Origin: Gammaproteobacteria bacterium
GTDB taxonomy: Bacteria > Pseudomonadota > Gammaproteobacteria > Pseudomonadales > Pseudohongiellaceae
Length of the DNA: 64,000 nucleotides
Direction of reading: 5' to 3'
NCBI GenBank assembly: GCA_009922595.1
Contig: RFVC01000007.1
Location: forward strand, 1-64,000
This document shows, in pieces, positions 44,936 through 54,260 of the stretch (its first letter is position 1; each line of letters starts with the position of its first letter). Both the position numbers and the translations under genes were made by a program. Under the pieces are notes generated by a model. The model saw only the letters and a program-made list of their open reading frames with translations, searched no databases and was not told the origin of the DNA.

Positions 44936-45388
44936 TCTCAGGCGGAATCGACCCTAAGGCCGCCTGCATCAAAACCCATCAGTCCTTCCGCCAGCAATTC
45001 ATTACCGCGTTCATTAAACTCAGTGTAAACCAGGACAAGGTAGTAATGATTCTGAGCCAGCCTTCTGTGCGTTACCACCTGGACTCAATAAGCAGACTGT
45101 CACAACTGATTTGAATACTCGAACGGGAAATGTCCACGCACTCAACATTAAACTGGAGTTTTTCTTCCGGCCCTTCCAGGCCAACCTTTACGGGAAAGAT
45201 AATTTGTTATCTCGGAAAAGCGCGTCTTTCTTTCATAGCAGAACTCAAATAGTTCGATGAATGCGAGGTTAGATTCTAAGTTTGCCGCGCTCTTGAATGT
45301 ATCCGTCGACAAATAAAATTTGCCCCTCTTCACAGGATTGTAATTGAATAATGGAAAAGTATTAGCTAAAGCACTGTATTTAATGGTT
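44936..45388. other. 453-bp region without a recognisable gene
   Basis: It holds an inverted repeat (CAGGCGG at 44939-44945, CCGCCTG at 44960-44966) right after hemH, possibly a weak terminator without T-run. Short open frames exist on both strands, e.g. the minus strand is open for about 80 codons down to 45148, but it overlaps the epimerase gene out of frame. No homology or ribosome-binding site persuaded me. It may contain gene remnants. Confidence 0.5.
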
Positions 45389-46294
45389 TTATTTGGGAAA
45401 AACTCCTGCAAAAGCCGCCTCAATATCCGGGTATTCGAACTCAAAACCGTTGTCGAGCAGCCGTGCTGGTACAACATTTTGGCCGTGCAGCAGCAAGCGG
45501 TCACCCATTTCACCAAATAGCAGTTTGACCATGAAGCCCGGTAAGGGTAAAAAAGCAGGCTTGGAAATAGCCCTACCCAGCGCCCGGGAAAAAGTTTTGC
45601 TATCAACCGCTGATGGAGCCGCAAGATTAAATATCCCGTCAAGCTGAGAATTATTGATAAGAAAATTAAAGGCATTGATGACATCATTCATGTGAATCCA
45701 GGACATCATTTGGTGCCCTGAACTTATGGGGCCGCCAAGGCCACACTTAAAAGGTGGCAGGAGTTTTTTAATTACTCCGCCACCGCGTTCCAATACAACC
45801 CCGAGACGAACAATGCAAAGACGGACACCGAGATCTTTTACCTCGGCTGCAGCCTCTTCCCATTGCTGGCATATCGCATGGGAAAACTCGTTAACATAGT
45901 CATCCTCTTCTTTCAGGGGCTTTTCACCCTGCGCACCGTACCAGCCAACAGCGGAACCGCTGATCATGACTTCCGGCAGCGCCTGAAGCCGGGCAAGACA
46001 ACTGACCAGGTCACGGGTGGTATTGATGCGGCTATCAAGAAGCTGCTGCTTACGTTTTTCAGACCAGCGTTTGTCCCCGATACCTTCACCGGCAAGATTA
46101 ATGACAGCCTGGAAACAGGTTTCACCGGAAACAGCATCAAAACTGTCAATAAATGACACCGCATTGCCGAACTGACCGGCAAATTTATCTGGCCTACGCG
46201 TGAAGACAACAACTTCGTGTCCGGCATCAACCAACCGTGGCAGCAACGCACTGCCAATGAATCCGGTACCGCCTGTTACAAGAAATCTGGCCAT
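45389..46294 (-). CDS. TIGR01777 family NAD-dependent epimerase (YfcH-like)
   Basis: 301 residues from ATG 46294. N-terminal MARFLVTGGTGFIGSALLPRLVDAGHEVVVFTR is an extended-SDR nucleotide-binding motif. FQAVINLAGEGIGDKRWSEKRKQQLLDSRI, ISGSAVGWYG and the C-terminal DUF1731 part (PLPGFMVKLLFGEMGDRLLLHGQNVVPARLLDNGF) are the TIGR01777 pattern. A cytoplasmic nucleotide-sugar or quinone-related oxidoreductase by fold; function unproven. It begins 16 nt after the methyltransferase stop on the same strand, so it is probably co-transcribed. Confidence 0.9.
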   Translation of the reverse strand: MARFLVTGGTGFIGSALLPRLVDAGHEVVVFTRRPDKFAGQFGNAVSFIDSFDAVSGETCFQAVINLAGEGIGDKRWSEKRKQQLLDSRINTTRDLVSCLARLQALPEVMISGSAVGWYGAQGEKPLKEEDDYVNEFSHAICQQWEEAAAEVKDLGVRLCIVRLGVVLERGGGVIKKLLPPFKCGLGGPISSGHQMMSWIHMNDVINAFNFLINNSQLDGIFNLAAPSAVDSKTFSRALGRAISKPAFLPLPGFMVKLLFGEMGDRLLLHGQNVVPARLLDNGFEFEYPDIEAAFAGVFPK

Positions 46295-46310
46295 GGATAC
46301 ATTACGAAAA

Positions 46311-47159
46311 TTAGCAGCTTGCCCTGACAAGCCAGGCACAACCCTGCATTTCGACACTACCATCAACAACGCAGCCGCTTAGCAATTCCACGCTGTCCTG
46401 GTAGGCCTGCTCCACCACTTCCTCTAGTTGACCTTCGAGCGCATCTCCCATGAAAAGGGCATCGATAACAAATCTCGCTGCTTCCTCGGGCGTGGACCCG
46501 GGTCCACCTAATCGCTGGTTACCGCTCCATCGCGTGATTTCTATATTGTTAAAACCGGCCTTTTCTAAAATATCGGTCAGGTAATACTTATCACCAAAGG
46601 CAAAGGGTCCTGGGGCATTCGGGACGGGCGGGGGTAATTCAACATACTTAGCGGCAATTGCCATTAACTGCCCCACCCATGGCTGCTCTGTTGGTGGTCC
46701 CCAGCAGACGAAACTGAGTCGCCCGTCATCCTTCAGGTAAGAGCGCATGTTGGTAAAAGCGGCGTAGGGATCCTCGAAAAACATAACGCCGAAGCGGGAA
46801 AACAACACATCGTAAAGCCTATCAGTTTTGTCTGTTGCCGCATCTGCACAGATAAAATCCACGTTGCCGAGATCCATATTTGCAAGTCGGTTGTTTGAGG
46901 TATTAACAAGGGTGGGAGAAAGGTCGAGGCCGGTCACATGGCCCTCACCGATAAGCCTCGCAATGTCAAAAGTAGTCGCCCCGCCTCCACAGCCAATATC
47001 AATAACATCTTCGCCATGCTGAAAATCGGCGTGAGCAATGGCTGCAGAACCAACGGGGGCAATCATTCCTTCAAACTGATCGACATAGTTATTCCATTTT
47101 TCGCCCATCTCCCCGGCCCAGCTCTCGGACTCCATTTCCTGTGGCAACTTGTCAACCAT
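46311..47159 (-). CDS. Class I SAM-dependent methyltransferase (UbiE-like fold)
   Basis: 282 residues. SAM-binding VIDIGCGGGATTFDIARLIG, acidic LDLSPTLV and post-motif LSFVCWGPPTEQPW. The N-terminal helix with EKWNNYVDQFEGMIAPVG resembles methyltransferase family 11/25 proteins that act on small molecules or lipids. Substrate not predictable. First of a pair with the epimerase. Confidence 0.8.
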   Translation of the reverse strand: MVDKLPQEMESESWAGEMGEKWNNYVDQFEGMIAPVGSAAIAHADFQHGEDVIDIGCGGGATTFDIARLIGEGHVTGLDLSPTLVNTSNNRLANMDLGNVDFICADAATDKTDRLYDVLFSRFGVMFFEDPYAAFTNMRSYLKDDGRLSFVCWGPPTEQPWVGQLMAIAAKYVELPPPVPNAPGPFAFGDKYYLTDILEKAGFNNIEITRWSGNQRLGGPGSTPEEAARFVIDALFMGDALEGQLEEVVEQAYQDSVELLSGCVVDGSVEMQGCAWLVRASC

Positions 47160-47235
47160 AGTGTGTTCCTCTGCTCATAATGCCTGCCTCAATAAAAATA
47201 TAGCGGTTTAAATTCACGGTCGAAACCGCAGACAG

Positions 47236-47266
47236 AAAAAAAGGTGCCTGATTAAAGACACCTTTT
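47236..47266 (-). terminator. Intrinsic terminator after the DUF1820 gene
   Basis: On the minus strand AAAAGGTG, 12-nt loop, CACCTTTT and a seven-T run. It begins 52 nt beyond the DUF1820 stop and separates that gene from the methyltransferase-epimerase pair. Confidence 0.8.
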
Positions 47267-47317
47267 ATTCATAGTTGTCACTCAAGAGATTGTCCCGCTG
47301 TTCTGAGCAGAAAACTG

Positions 47318-47653
47318 TCAGTTTTCGCCCCGGCTGCCCTGCGGTGAGATTAGTGTGGGAAACGGCGCAATGTTGTCACCGTTTTCAATTTTACTGACCC
47401 CTTCCTTTTCCACCTCGTCAATCCGAATTATGGCCTGCATGGGGATGAAGCTGCGTTTCACATCCTGGAATTCCGCCTTGAGTTTCTCTTCGCTGGGATC
47501 AACGACGACCTTGGTTTTTTCGCCAAAGAGATAATCCTCGATCTCGATAAAACCATAAAGGTCACTGGTATAAACCTGCTTGGCAAAAACCTCGTAAATC
47601 TGCCCCTTGTTAATGAAGGTAATTTTATAAATAGGTTCTTTCTGTTTTGGCAT
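47318..47653 (-). CDS. DUF1820 family protein
   Basis: 111 residues of DUF1820 (YKITFINKGQIYEVFAKQVYTSDLYGFIEIEDYLFG, then VVDPSEEKLKAEFQDVKRSFIPMQAIIRIDEVEKEG). A small, soluble, all-beta looking protein of unknown function, restricted to gammaproteobacteria and commonly encoded divergently from miaB, as here. Its end is marked by an intrinsic terminator. Confidence 0.9.
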   Translation of the reverse strand: MPKQKEPIYKITFINKGQIYEVFAKQVYTSDLYGFIEIEDYLFGEKTKVVVDPSEEKLKAEFQDVKRSFIPMQAIIRIDEVEKEGVSKIENGDNIAPFPTLISPQGSRGEN

Positions 47654-47776
47654 GATAAGTTCCGCCTTTGTCTGGACTGCGCTTTATATCTGGGTATTTT
47701 CCTCTATTTCAAGGGTAAGTAACTGATTTTTCGATGACTTAACCAAGTCTTCTAGAGAGTTAATTCCGATCTGGTT

Positions 47777-47782
47777 ATAATT
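47777..47782 (+). promoter_or_regulatory. -10 element for miaB
   Basis: A perfect TATAAT, 39 nt before the miaB ATG, in the region divergent from DUF1820. No convincing -35 is present at 16-18 nt. Confidence 0.4.
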
Positions 47783-47820
47783 CACGCTCTTTTTTTTACG
47801 TTAATGATCCGCTTTATACC

Positions 47821-49143
47821 ATGGGCAAAAAAGTTTTTATCAAGACGCACGGCTGCCAAATGAACGAGTATGACTCGGCACGCATGTATGACCTGCTCCA
47901 TGAAAACCAGAATATGGAACGTGCGGAGACAGCTGAAGAAGCCGATGTACTTCTCTTAAATACCTGTTCTATAAGGGAAAAAGCAGAGGAAAAGGTCTTT
48001 CACCAGCTGGGTCGCTGGCGTGAGCTAAAAAATGCAAAACCAGATCTGAAGATTGCCGTGGGCGGCTGTGTGGCCAGCCAGGAAGGTGAGATGATTGGCA
48101 AGCGCGCGCCCTACGTGGACGTGATATTTGGCCCGCAAACCCTGCATCGTCTTCCGGAAATGCTCGAAAGTCCCCAGGACGGCAGTCCTGTGGTCGATAT
48201 CAGTTTCCCGGAGATTGAAAAATTCGACCGCCTGCCCGAACCCAAGGTTGCCGAGTGCCAGGCCTTCCTCACCATCCAGGAGGGGTGCAGCAAGTACTGT
48301 TCCTTTTGCGTGGTCCCCTACACCCGCGGGGAGGAAGTCAGCAGACCCTTAGATGACATTCTCGCTGAGGCTGTCGCCCTAGCTGATCAGGGCGTCCGCG
48401 AAATCAACCTACTGGGACAAAATGTAAATGCCTATCGTGGACTCAGCCATGAAGGCGATGTGATTGATATGGCGACACTGGTCACTTATATCGCGGCCAT
48501 CGACGGCATCGACCGCATTCGCTATACCACTTCGCACCCGGTTGAGTTCAACCAGAACCTGATTGACACCTATGACAGCGTGCCGGAACTGGTCAGTCAC
48601 CTGCACCTGCCCGTGCAGCATGGCTCTGATCGCATACTAGCCCTGATGAAACGCGGACATACCGTCCTGGAATACAAATCCACCATTAGAAAACTCAGGG
48701 CAATTAGACCCAACATCAGTATTTCTTCCGATTTCATCGTCGGCTTCCCGGGTGAAACTGAGAAGGATTTCGAGGACACGATGAATCTTATTGCAGAAAT
48801 AGGTTTTGACCACAGCTTCAGTTTTATCTACAGCGCCCGCCCCGGAACTCCGGCTGCCGACCTGCTGGATGAAACTCCCATGGAAGTTAAAAAACAGCGC
48901 CTGAGTATCCTGCAGAGCAGAATCCTGCAGCATGCCAACGGTATTTCAAAAGCCATGGTGGGCACCATCGAGCCAGTGCTGGTCACGGGCATTTCCAAGA
49001 AAGACCCGGGCGAGCTGCAGGGACGTACCGAAAACAACCGCGTGGTGAATTTCCGGGCTGATGACCACAATGTAATTGGTCAGATCGTGGACATGAAAAT
49101 CACTGACGCCCTTCCAAATTCCCTCAGAGGCGAACAAGTCTAA
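47821..49143 (+). CDS. miaB: tRNA i6A37 methylthiotransferase
   Basis: 440 residues, radical-SAM methylthiotransferase. The N-terminal cluster cysteines are C12, C49 and C83; the radical-SAM cluster is C156-x3-C160-x2-C163 ([16 protein letters not shown]); a C-terminal TRAM domain follows. It converts i6A37 to ms2i6A37 in tRNAs reading UNN codons. Together with the MiaE encoded at 19.7 kb this predicts ms2io6A in this organism. First gene of the miaB-phoH-ybeY-ybeX-lnt block. Confidence 0.98.
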   Translation: MGKKVFIKTHGCQMNEYDSARMYDLLHENQNMERAETAEEADVLLLNTCSIREKAEEKVFHQLGRWRELKNAKPDLKIAVGGCVASQEGEMIGKRAPYVDVIFGPQTLHRLPEMLESPQDGSPVVDISFPEIEKFDRLPEPKVAECQAFLTIQEGCSKYCSFCVVPYTRGEEVSRPLDDILAEAVALADQGVREINLLGQNVNAYRGLSHEGDVIDMATLVTYIAAIDGIDRIRYTTSHPVEFNQNLIDTYDSVPELVSHLHLPVQHGSDRILALMKRGHTVLEYKSTIRKLRAIRPNISISSDFIVGFPGETEKDFEDTMNLIAEIGFDHSFSFIYSARPGTPAADLLDETPMEVKKQRLSILQSRILQHANGISKAMVGTIEPVLVTGISKKDPGELQGRTENNRVVNFRADDHNVIGQIVDMKITDALPNSLRGEQV

Positions 49144-49279
49144 TTTTCATATTCACATTAAATTCAAGTACTTGCAGTCCTAGCCTCTGCGGATAATGAC
49201 TAAAATTTAATACCATTTACCCTTGCAGTTGGTATACTGCATCCATGTTTATTACCCCGGAGGCCTTTTTTCCCCATAC

Positions 49280-50335
49280 ATGACCAGTCAAATCCTTTCC
49301 CAGCACCTAGTGCTGGAGCCCGACAATCCTCAACGTCTTGCCAATCTCTGCGGACGTCTCAATGAACACCTGAAACAGATCGAAGAGCGCCTGCTGGTCA
49401 AAATCAAGAACAGAGGCTGTGAATTCATGGTGACCGGCGCCCCTGAGGCGGTGGAAAACTGCGCTAGTATTCTGCTCGCGCTTTATGAATTGACCAGTGA
49501 GGGCGAGGATCTGTCTCCGGACACCATCCACATGGCAATACAGGAAGGCATTAATGACATGGCCGCTGCCAGTGCTGGGCAGAAACACGAGGAGACAGAG
49601 CACCAGGAAGACTTCATTCTACTGCGTACACCGAAAACTTCAATCAAGCCCAGGGGCCGCAACCAAAACAACTACGTTCGCGATATTCTGCGTCACGATA
49701 TCAACTTTGGTATTGGCCCTGCCGGTACAGGCAAAACCTACCTCGCGGTTGCTTGTGCGGTAGAAGCACTAGCGAAGGAACAGATCAGCCGCATTCTGCT
49801 GGTAAGGCCCGCCGTCGAGGCCGGTGAAAAGCTGGGCTTTCTGCCCGGTGACCTGAGTCAAAAGGTAGACCCCTACCTGCGCCCTCTTTATGACGCCTTG
49901 TATGAAATGCTTGGCTTCGAGAGAGTCGGCAGACTTATCGAAAAAAATGTTATCGAGGTAGCTCCGCTTGCCTATATGCGCGGCCGTACCCTTAACAATG
50001 CCTTCATTATCCTTGATGAGAGCCAGAACACCACCGCATCTCAGATGAAAATGTTTCTGACCCGTATTGGCTTCGGCTCAACCGCAGTAATAACCGGTGA
50101 CGTGACCCAGATAGACCTGCCCAAAGGCGTAAGCAGTGGACTGGTCCAGGCCAGCAAAATATTGAAAGACGTTAATGGCGTCAGTTTTACCTACTTTAAA
50201 TCGCAGGATGTAGTGCGCCACCCCATAGTACAGCAGGTTGTTGAGGCCTATGACGCACATGACCGGCAAAATATTTCTGAACTGAATTCCGACAAGAATT
50301 GGGACAACGATCGATTCAATGAACGTGACCATTGA
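49280..50335 (+). CDS. ybeZ: PhoH-like ATPase (YbeZ)
   Basis: 351 residues from ATG 49280 (MTSQILSQHLVLEPDNPQRLANLC, family-like). Walker A is GPAGTGKTYLAV, Walker B AFIILDESQNTT; an N-terminal KH-like domain spans about 20-100. A putative RNA helicase/ATPase that works with the YbeY ribonuclease encoded next. A perfect small palindrome (TGCAGT-N6-ACTGCA at 49224-49241) lies upstream around a TATACT that could be its -10. It overlaps ybeY by 17 nt. Confidence 0.94.
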   Translation: MTSQILSQHLVLEPDNPQRLANLCGRLNEHLKQIEERLLVKIKNRGCEFMVTGAPEAVENCASILLALYELTSEGEDLSPDTIHMAIQEGINDMAAASAGQKHEETEHQEDFILLRTPKTSIKPRGRNQNNYVRDILRHDINFGIGPAGTGKTYLAVACAVEALAKEQISRILLVRPAVEAGEKLGFLPGDLSQKVDPYLRPLYDALYEMLGFERVGRLIEKNVIEVAPLAYMRGRTLNNAFIILDESQNTTASQMKMFLTRIGFGSTAVITGDVTQIDLPKGVSSGLVQASKILKDVNGVSFTYFKSQDVVRHPIVQQVVEAYDAHDRQNISELNSDKNWDNDRFNERDH

Positions 50336-50810
50336 CCTGGTGAATGCCAGCTCAGAAAACAAGCTGCCGCAGGAACAGGATTTCCAGCACTGGTCCGAGG
50401 CAGCACTGAAAGCTATTGCGACTGAAGGCAGTCAACCAGTTTCAGATTCATCAGAGCTTAGTATCAGGCTGGTGGGTGAAGCGGAATCGGCCAGCCTGAA
50501 CAAAAATTTCAGACAAAAGGATGGCCCTACCAACATACTTTCCTTTCCCTATGCCGGGATAAACGGCAGCAATATAGAATTACTTGGCGATATAGCCATC
50601 TGTGCGCCGCTGGTAAAGAAAGAGGCAGCGGAGCAGAATAAAAAGGAGGAAGCTCACTGGGCACACCTCACTATCCATGGTGTCCTGCACCTCAACGGTT
50701 ATGATCATGAACACCCTGGCGAAGCCGAGGCAATGGAATCTCTCGAAATCAGGATTCTTGACTCAATGGGATTTGCGAATCCCTATGAAACAGAACCACC
50801 AACCAGATAA
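50319..50810 (+). CDS. ybeY: Endoribonuclease YbeY (rRNA maturation)
   Basis: 163 residues. The zinc site HGVLHLNGYDHEH near the C-terminus is diagnostic. The single-strand RNase acts in 16S rRNA 3' maturation and ribosome quality control. Overlaps ybeZ by 17 nt and precedes ybeX by 12 nt; all three are normally an operon. Confidence 0.96.
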   Translation: MNVTIDLVNASSENKLPQEQDFQHWSEAALKAIATEGSQPVSDSSELSIRLVGEAESASLNKNFRQKDGPTNILSFPYAGINGSNIELLGDIAICAPLVKKEAAEQNKKEEAHWAHLTIHGVLHLNGYDHEHPGEAEAMESLEIRILDSMGFANPYETEPPTR

Positions 50811-50822
50811 ATATGTAAGGCA

Positions 50823-51680
50823 ATGAGCGAAGACCAATCTAGCAGCGATTCAGGAAAATCTTCCTGGATCGGTAAACTGACAAACCTCTTCTCCGACTCT
50901 GTTGAAGACACAAAAGAACTGGTGGACTTTCTGCGCAAGGCAGAAAAGAACCAGGTCATTGATGCAGACGGACTCAGCATCATTGAAGGCGCTCTGCAGG
51001 TAACCAACATGCAGGTACGTGAAATCATGATCCCACGCTCACAGGTCGCCACCATCGATATCACCGACTCGCCTGAGGATATTATTCCCAAGGTTATTGA
51101 AGCCGGACATTCACGCTTTCCGGTAATCGGTGAAAGCAAGGACGATGTGGTCGGCATCCTCTTGGCCAAGGATCTGCTGCCGCTGATTACCAATTCCGAA
51201 TCGCGTTTTAACCTCAAGGATGTCCTGCGCAAACCAATATTTGTTCCGGAGTCCAAGCGCCTGAATGTCCTGCTCAAGGAGTTTCGGGAAAACAGGAACC
51301 ACATGGCCATTGTCATTGATGAGTATGGCGGCCTTGGCGGCGTCATTACAATTGAGGATGTACTGGAGCAGATTGTTGGCGAAATTGAAGATGAATTCGA
51401 TGTTGATGAAGAGGATTACATCAAGGCCTACGACCGCGAAAGTTACACAGTGAAGGCGCTCACTCCCATCGAGGAGTTCAATGCTTTCTTTCACAGCAAT
51501 CTTCCGGATTCAGAATTTGACACTATAGGCGGCCTGGTGCTTGACCAGTTCAGGCATATACCGGCCCGGGATGAAACCGTCGGCATTGGCCCCTATCTGT
51601 TCAAGGTACTCAATGCCGACAGTCGACAGATTCGCTTGTTGCTGGTCACCACTGTTTTCGCCGAGACAACCAGCGACTGA
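50823..51680 (+). CDS. ybeX: CBS-domain CorC/YbeX family protein
   Basis: 285 residues. Two CBS domains (VREIMIPRSQVATIDITDSPEDI and HMAIVIDEYGGLGGVITIEDVLEQIVGEI) and a C-terminal CorC_HlyC transporter-associated domain (FDTIGGLVLDQFRHIPARDETVGIG). Soluble, without membrane helices. Linked to Mg2+/Co2+ resistance in Salmonella and to ribosome metabolism in E. coli; adenosine nucleotides probably bind the CBS pair. Confidence 0.95.
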   Translation: MSEDQSSSDSGKSSWIGKLTNLFSDSVEDTKELVDFLRKAEKNQVIDADGLSIIEGALQVTNMQVREIMIPRSQVATIDITDSPEDIIPKVIEAGHSRFPVIGESKDDVVGILLAKDLLPLITNSESRFNLKDVLRKPIFVPESKRLNVLLKEFRENRNHMAIVIDEYGGLGGVITIEDVLEQIVGEIEDEFDVDEEDYIKAYDRESYTVKALTPIEEFNAFFHSNLPDSEFDTIGGLVLDQFRHIPARDETVGIGPYLFKVLNADSRQIRLLLVTTVFAETTSD

Positions 51681-51692
51681 TCGGTGCCCACC

Positions 51693-53258
51693 ATGGACAA
51701 TGACCACAACATTGCCGCGGCCGATACTGTTACACACTTTACCCTGTTCAAACGCTGCCTGATTGCGCTGCTGTCCGGCGCCATAGGCCCCCTTGCCTTC
51801 AGTCCCAACAACATGTGGCTGCTCGGCCTGTTTTCCGTGATGGGCCTGTATACAGCGCTGAAATTCGCCACTCCCAGACATGGCGCCATAGCGGGCTGGT
51901 TTTTTGGTCTCGGCTTTTTTGGTGTGGGCGCTTCCTGGGTTTTTGTGAGCATCAACGTTTATGGTAATGCAAGCTTTCCCCTGGCCGGGTTTCTCACAGG
52001 TCTCTTTGTCATGGGACTTGGCCTGTTGTTTGCCCTGCAAGCATGGCTGACCCAGCGCTTCTTCGACCGCTCGTTCTATCTCTTCAGTTTTGCCGCGCTG
52101 TGGGTACTGGGCGAATGGTTCCGTAGCTGGTTTCTTACCGGTTTCCCATGGCTCTACCTGGGTTATCCCCATATTGAGTCCGGACTGGCCGGCATTGCAC
52201 CGATATTTGGTGTGCTCGGCATTAGCCTCGTGGTGGCAATCTCGGGCGCTGCCTTCGGGGAGATGGCGCTTATCTGGCGTAAGACAGCGGCTCACAAAGC
52301 CTACGCTGTAGCCCGTTCCTATATACCGACGGGACTATTTGTACTCTGGATACTGGCGCTGCTCTGTGGAAAGCTGACCTGGGTGACACCTTCCGGTGCA
52401 AACATTAGCGTGGGTATCGTCCAGGCGAATATAGACCAGGGTGAAAAATTTGATGCGGCTTTTATTGAACAGAACCTGGCACTTTACGATGAGCTAAGCA
52501 GCCCGCTCTGGCATAACGATGTCGTGGTCTGGTCGGAAACTGCCATCCCCTATATTTATGAAAATGCTTCCCCGGTAGTCAATTATTTAAGCTCCCAGGC
52601 CAGCACTAATAGCGCAGCCCTGGTTACTGGAATATTTGGGCAATCCGATGAAGGCGTGCACAACAGCATCATCAGCCTGGGTGATGGTGACGGCATTTAC
52701 CATAAACAGCGGCTGGTTCCCTTTGGCGAGTACGTCCCTTTGCGCGCCGTTTTTTCCTCCCTGTTGCAGATTTTTGATCTGCCCATGTCTTCCCTGACCA
52801 GGGGAGCGCCAGGACAGGACGCCTTGTCGGCGGGAGGTTATCTTATTGCCCCTTTTATCTGCTATGAAGTGGTCTACCCGGATTTTGTCAGGCGTCATGC
52901 CGCCAGCGCCGATTACCTGGTGACCATCAGCAATGACACCTGGTTTGGTGCTTCATGGGGACCACTGCAGCATCTTGAAATGGCGCAAATGCGTGCCCTT
53001 GAAAACGGACGCTACATGATCAGGGCTACTAACAACGGTGTGTCCGCCATCATTAACGCCAGGGGGGAAATAACAGCCAGGACCGAGCAGTTCAGGGCCC
53101 AGGTGCTGGAGGGTGAGATTCAGTTGATGTCGGGGCGTACCCCTTTTTCTTTCTGGGGTTCCTGGCCTGTTTTATTGGCTTGCCTGCTGCTGTTAATCGT
53201 CAGCCGCAAAGTGGAAGCCGAACGGGTTAAAAATTTTTTCAGAAAATTAAAGCAATGA
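51693..53258 (+). CDS. lnt: Apolipoprotein N-acyltransferase
   Basis: 521 residues from ATG 51693 (GTG 51684 is also in frame). An N-terminal membrane region of about seven helices and a periplasmic nitrilase-type domain. The catalytic Glu-Lys-Cys triad lies in VVWSETAIPY, GIYHKQRLVPFGEYVP and APFICYEVVYPDF. It adds the third acyl chain to lipoproteins at the inner membrane and is essential in most gammaproteobacteria. Last gene of the block; convergent with the AEC transporter 3 nt away. Required for the lipoproteins encoded here, such as the DUF3833 protein. Confidence 0.97.
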   Translation: MDNDHNIAAADTVTHFTLFKRCLIALLSGAIGPLAFSPNNMWLLGLFSVMGLYTALKFATPRHGAIAGWFFGLGFFGVGASWVFVSINVYGNASFPLAGFLTGLFVMGLGLLFALQAWLTQRFFDRSFYLFSFAALWVLGEWFRSWFLTGFPWLYLGYPHIESGLAGIAPIFGVLGISLVVAISGAAFGEMALIWRKTAAHKAYAVARSYIPTGLFVLWILALLCGKLTWVTPSGANISVGIVQANIDQGEKFDAAFIEQNLALYDELSSPLWHNDVVVWSETAIPYIYENASPVVNYLSSQASTNSAALVTGIFGQSDEGVHNSIISLGDGDGIYHKQRLVPFGEYVPLRAVFSSLLQIFDLPMSSLTRGAPGQDALSAGGYLIAPFICYEVVYPDFVRRHAASADYLVTISNDTWFGASWGPLQHLEMAQMRALENGRYMIRATNNGVSAIINARGEITARTEQFRAQVLEGEIQLMSGRTPFSFWGSWPVLLACLLLLIVSRKVEAERVKNFFRKLKQ

Positions 53259-53261
53259 ACT

Positions 53262-54194
53262 TCAAACGCCGAGAAGATAGGCAAACAGGGTAATGCTAAA
53301 AATTGAAAGAATGCATGACATGACGATTGATGTTGCCGCCAGGTCTTCAAGGCAGCGGTAGCGAATAGTAAAGACATACACCGAAATACCGACGGGCATG
53401 CACGACAGCAGTACAGCGGTCTGTACCAGCAGAAAATCCATTTCAAACACGACACCCGTGAAGAACCACACCAGCGCCGGTTGTACCAGCAGCTTGATAA
53501 AAGTGACCAGCACCGCCTTCGGGATTTCGCCACGGATGCTGTAACGGTTAAGACCTGCCCCCAGGGCCAGCACCGCCGCCGGCACCCCTGCCCTGCCAAG
53601 CAGCTCCATGGAATCCATGACGGGTTGGTAAACAGGTATGCCAGCAAAATTGATGGCCGCCCCCAAGAGCAGACTACCGCTGATGGGGTTTTTCAATAAG
53701 CCTTTTGCCACCCCCCAGACATGTGCTCCGATGGCTTTGCCCTCTTCTTTCTGCATCTCGGCAACAATAATGCCGAAGGAAAATATCAGCAGGTTATGAA
53801 TCGCCACTACCATGAAAATAGGCACAAATGCCTCGTCGCCCAATAACTCGAGACAAATGGGAATACCAAGGACAACGGCATTGGGATAAGCACAGCCCAT
53901 TCCGAAGGCGGCCAGTTTGGGCAGGTTGCGGCCGTAAAAAAACACGCCTATCAGTATGCCGGCCAGGTAGATGGCAAAGATGCCGAGGTAGTAGCCCCAG
54001 AGCAGGTCCCAGTCCAGCACTGACGGCAAATCTGCCGTGGCTGTGCCGTAAAAGAGCATGCAGGGGACAAAAAAGTTAAAGGCAATTTTCTCAAATGCCC
54101 TGGTTTCTGATTCAGACAGGAATTTCCAGTAAGCCGCGCACCAGGCCAGGAAGGCAATGGCGACGATAGGAAAAAGGGCTTCTAGAATAGTCAT
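53262..54194 (-). CDS. AEC (auxin efflux carrier) family transporter
   Basis: 310 residues from ATG 54194 with ten predicted helices in two halves, typical of AEC permeases (MTILEALFPIVAIAFLAWCAAYWKFLSE; conserved NPISGSLLLGAAINFAG). These export organic acids such as malate or malonate, or amino acids. The start codon lies only 5 nt after the T-run of an intrinsic terminator and lacks a ribosome-binding site, so either it is made by read-through or the hairpin regulates it. Convergent with lnt. Confidence 0.87.
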   Translation of the reverse strand: MTILEALFPIVAIAFLAWCAAYWKFLSESETRAFEKIAFNFFVPCMLFYGTATADLPSVLDWDLLWGYYLGIFAIYLAGILIGVFFYGRNLPKLAAFGMGCAYPNAVVLGIPICLELLGDEAFVPIFMVVAIHNLLIFSFGIIVAEMQKEEGKAIGAHVWGVAKGLLKNPISGSLLLGAAINFAGIPVYQPVMDSMELLGRAGVPAAVLALGAGLNRYSIRGEIPKAVLVTFIKLLVQPALVWFFTGVVFEMDFLLVQTAVLLSCMPVGISVYVFTIRYRCLEDLAATSIVMSCILSIFSITLFAYLLGV

Positions 54195-54198
54195 GGGC

Positions 54199-54238
54199 AA
54201 AAAAAAATGCTGACTGCATTAAAGCATGTCAGCATTTT
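54199..54238 (-). terminator. Strong intrinsic terminator directly before the AEC start codon
   Basis: On the minus strand AAAATGCTGAC, 13-nt loop, GTCAGCATTTT with nine T in a row. Perfect 11-bp stem, with a further TGC/GCA inside the loop. It ends transcription from the secreted-protein gene at 54261, but the T-run stops 5 nt before the AEC ATG. Confidence 0.88.
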
Positions 54239-54260
54239 ATGCGAAATAAAGTATGCAGCA

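Noticed and set aside
44860-45114. Plus-strand frame overlapping the end of hemH
   Set aside because: It begins inside hemH in another frame, has no ribosome-binding site and no recognisable domain.
45148-45687. Minus-strand open frame of 179 codons
   Set aside because: Its first half overlaps the TIGR01777 epimerase gene out of frame and its second half lies in the gene-free gap; composition and lack of any family make it a chance frame.
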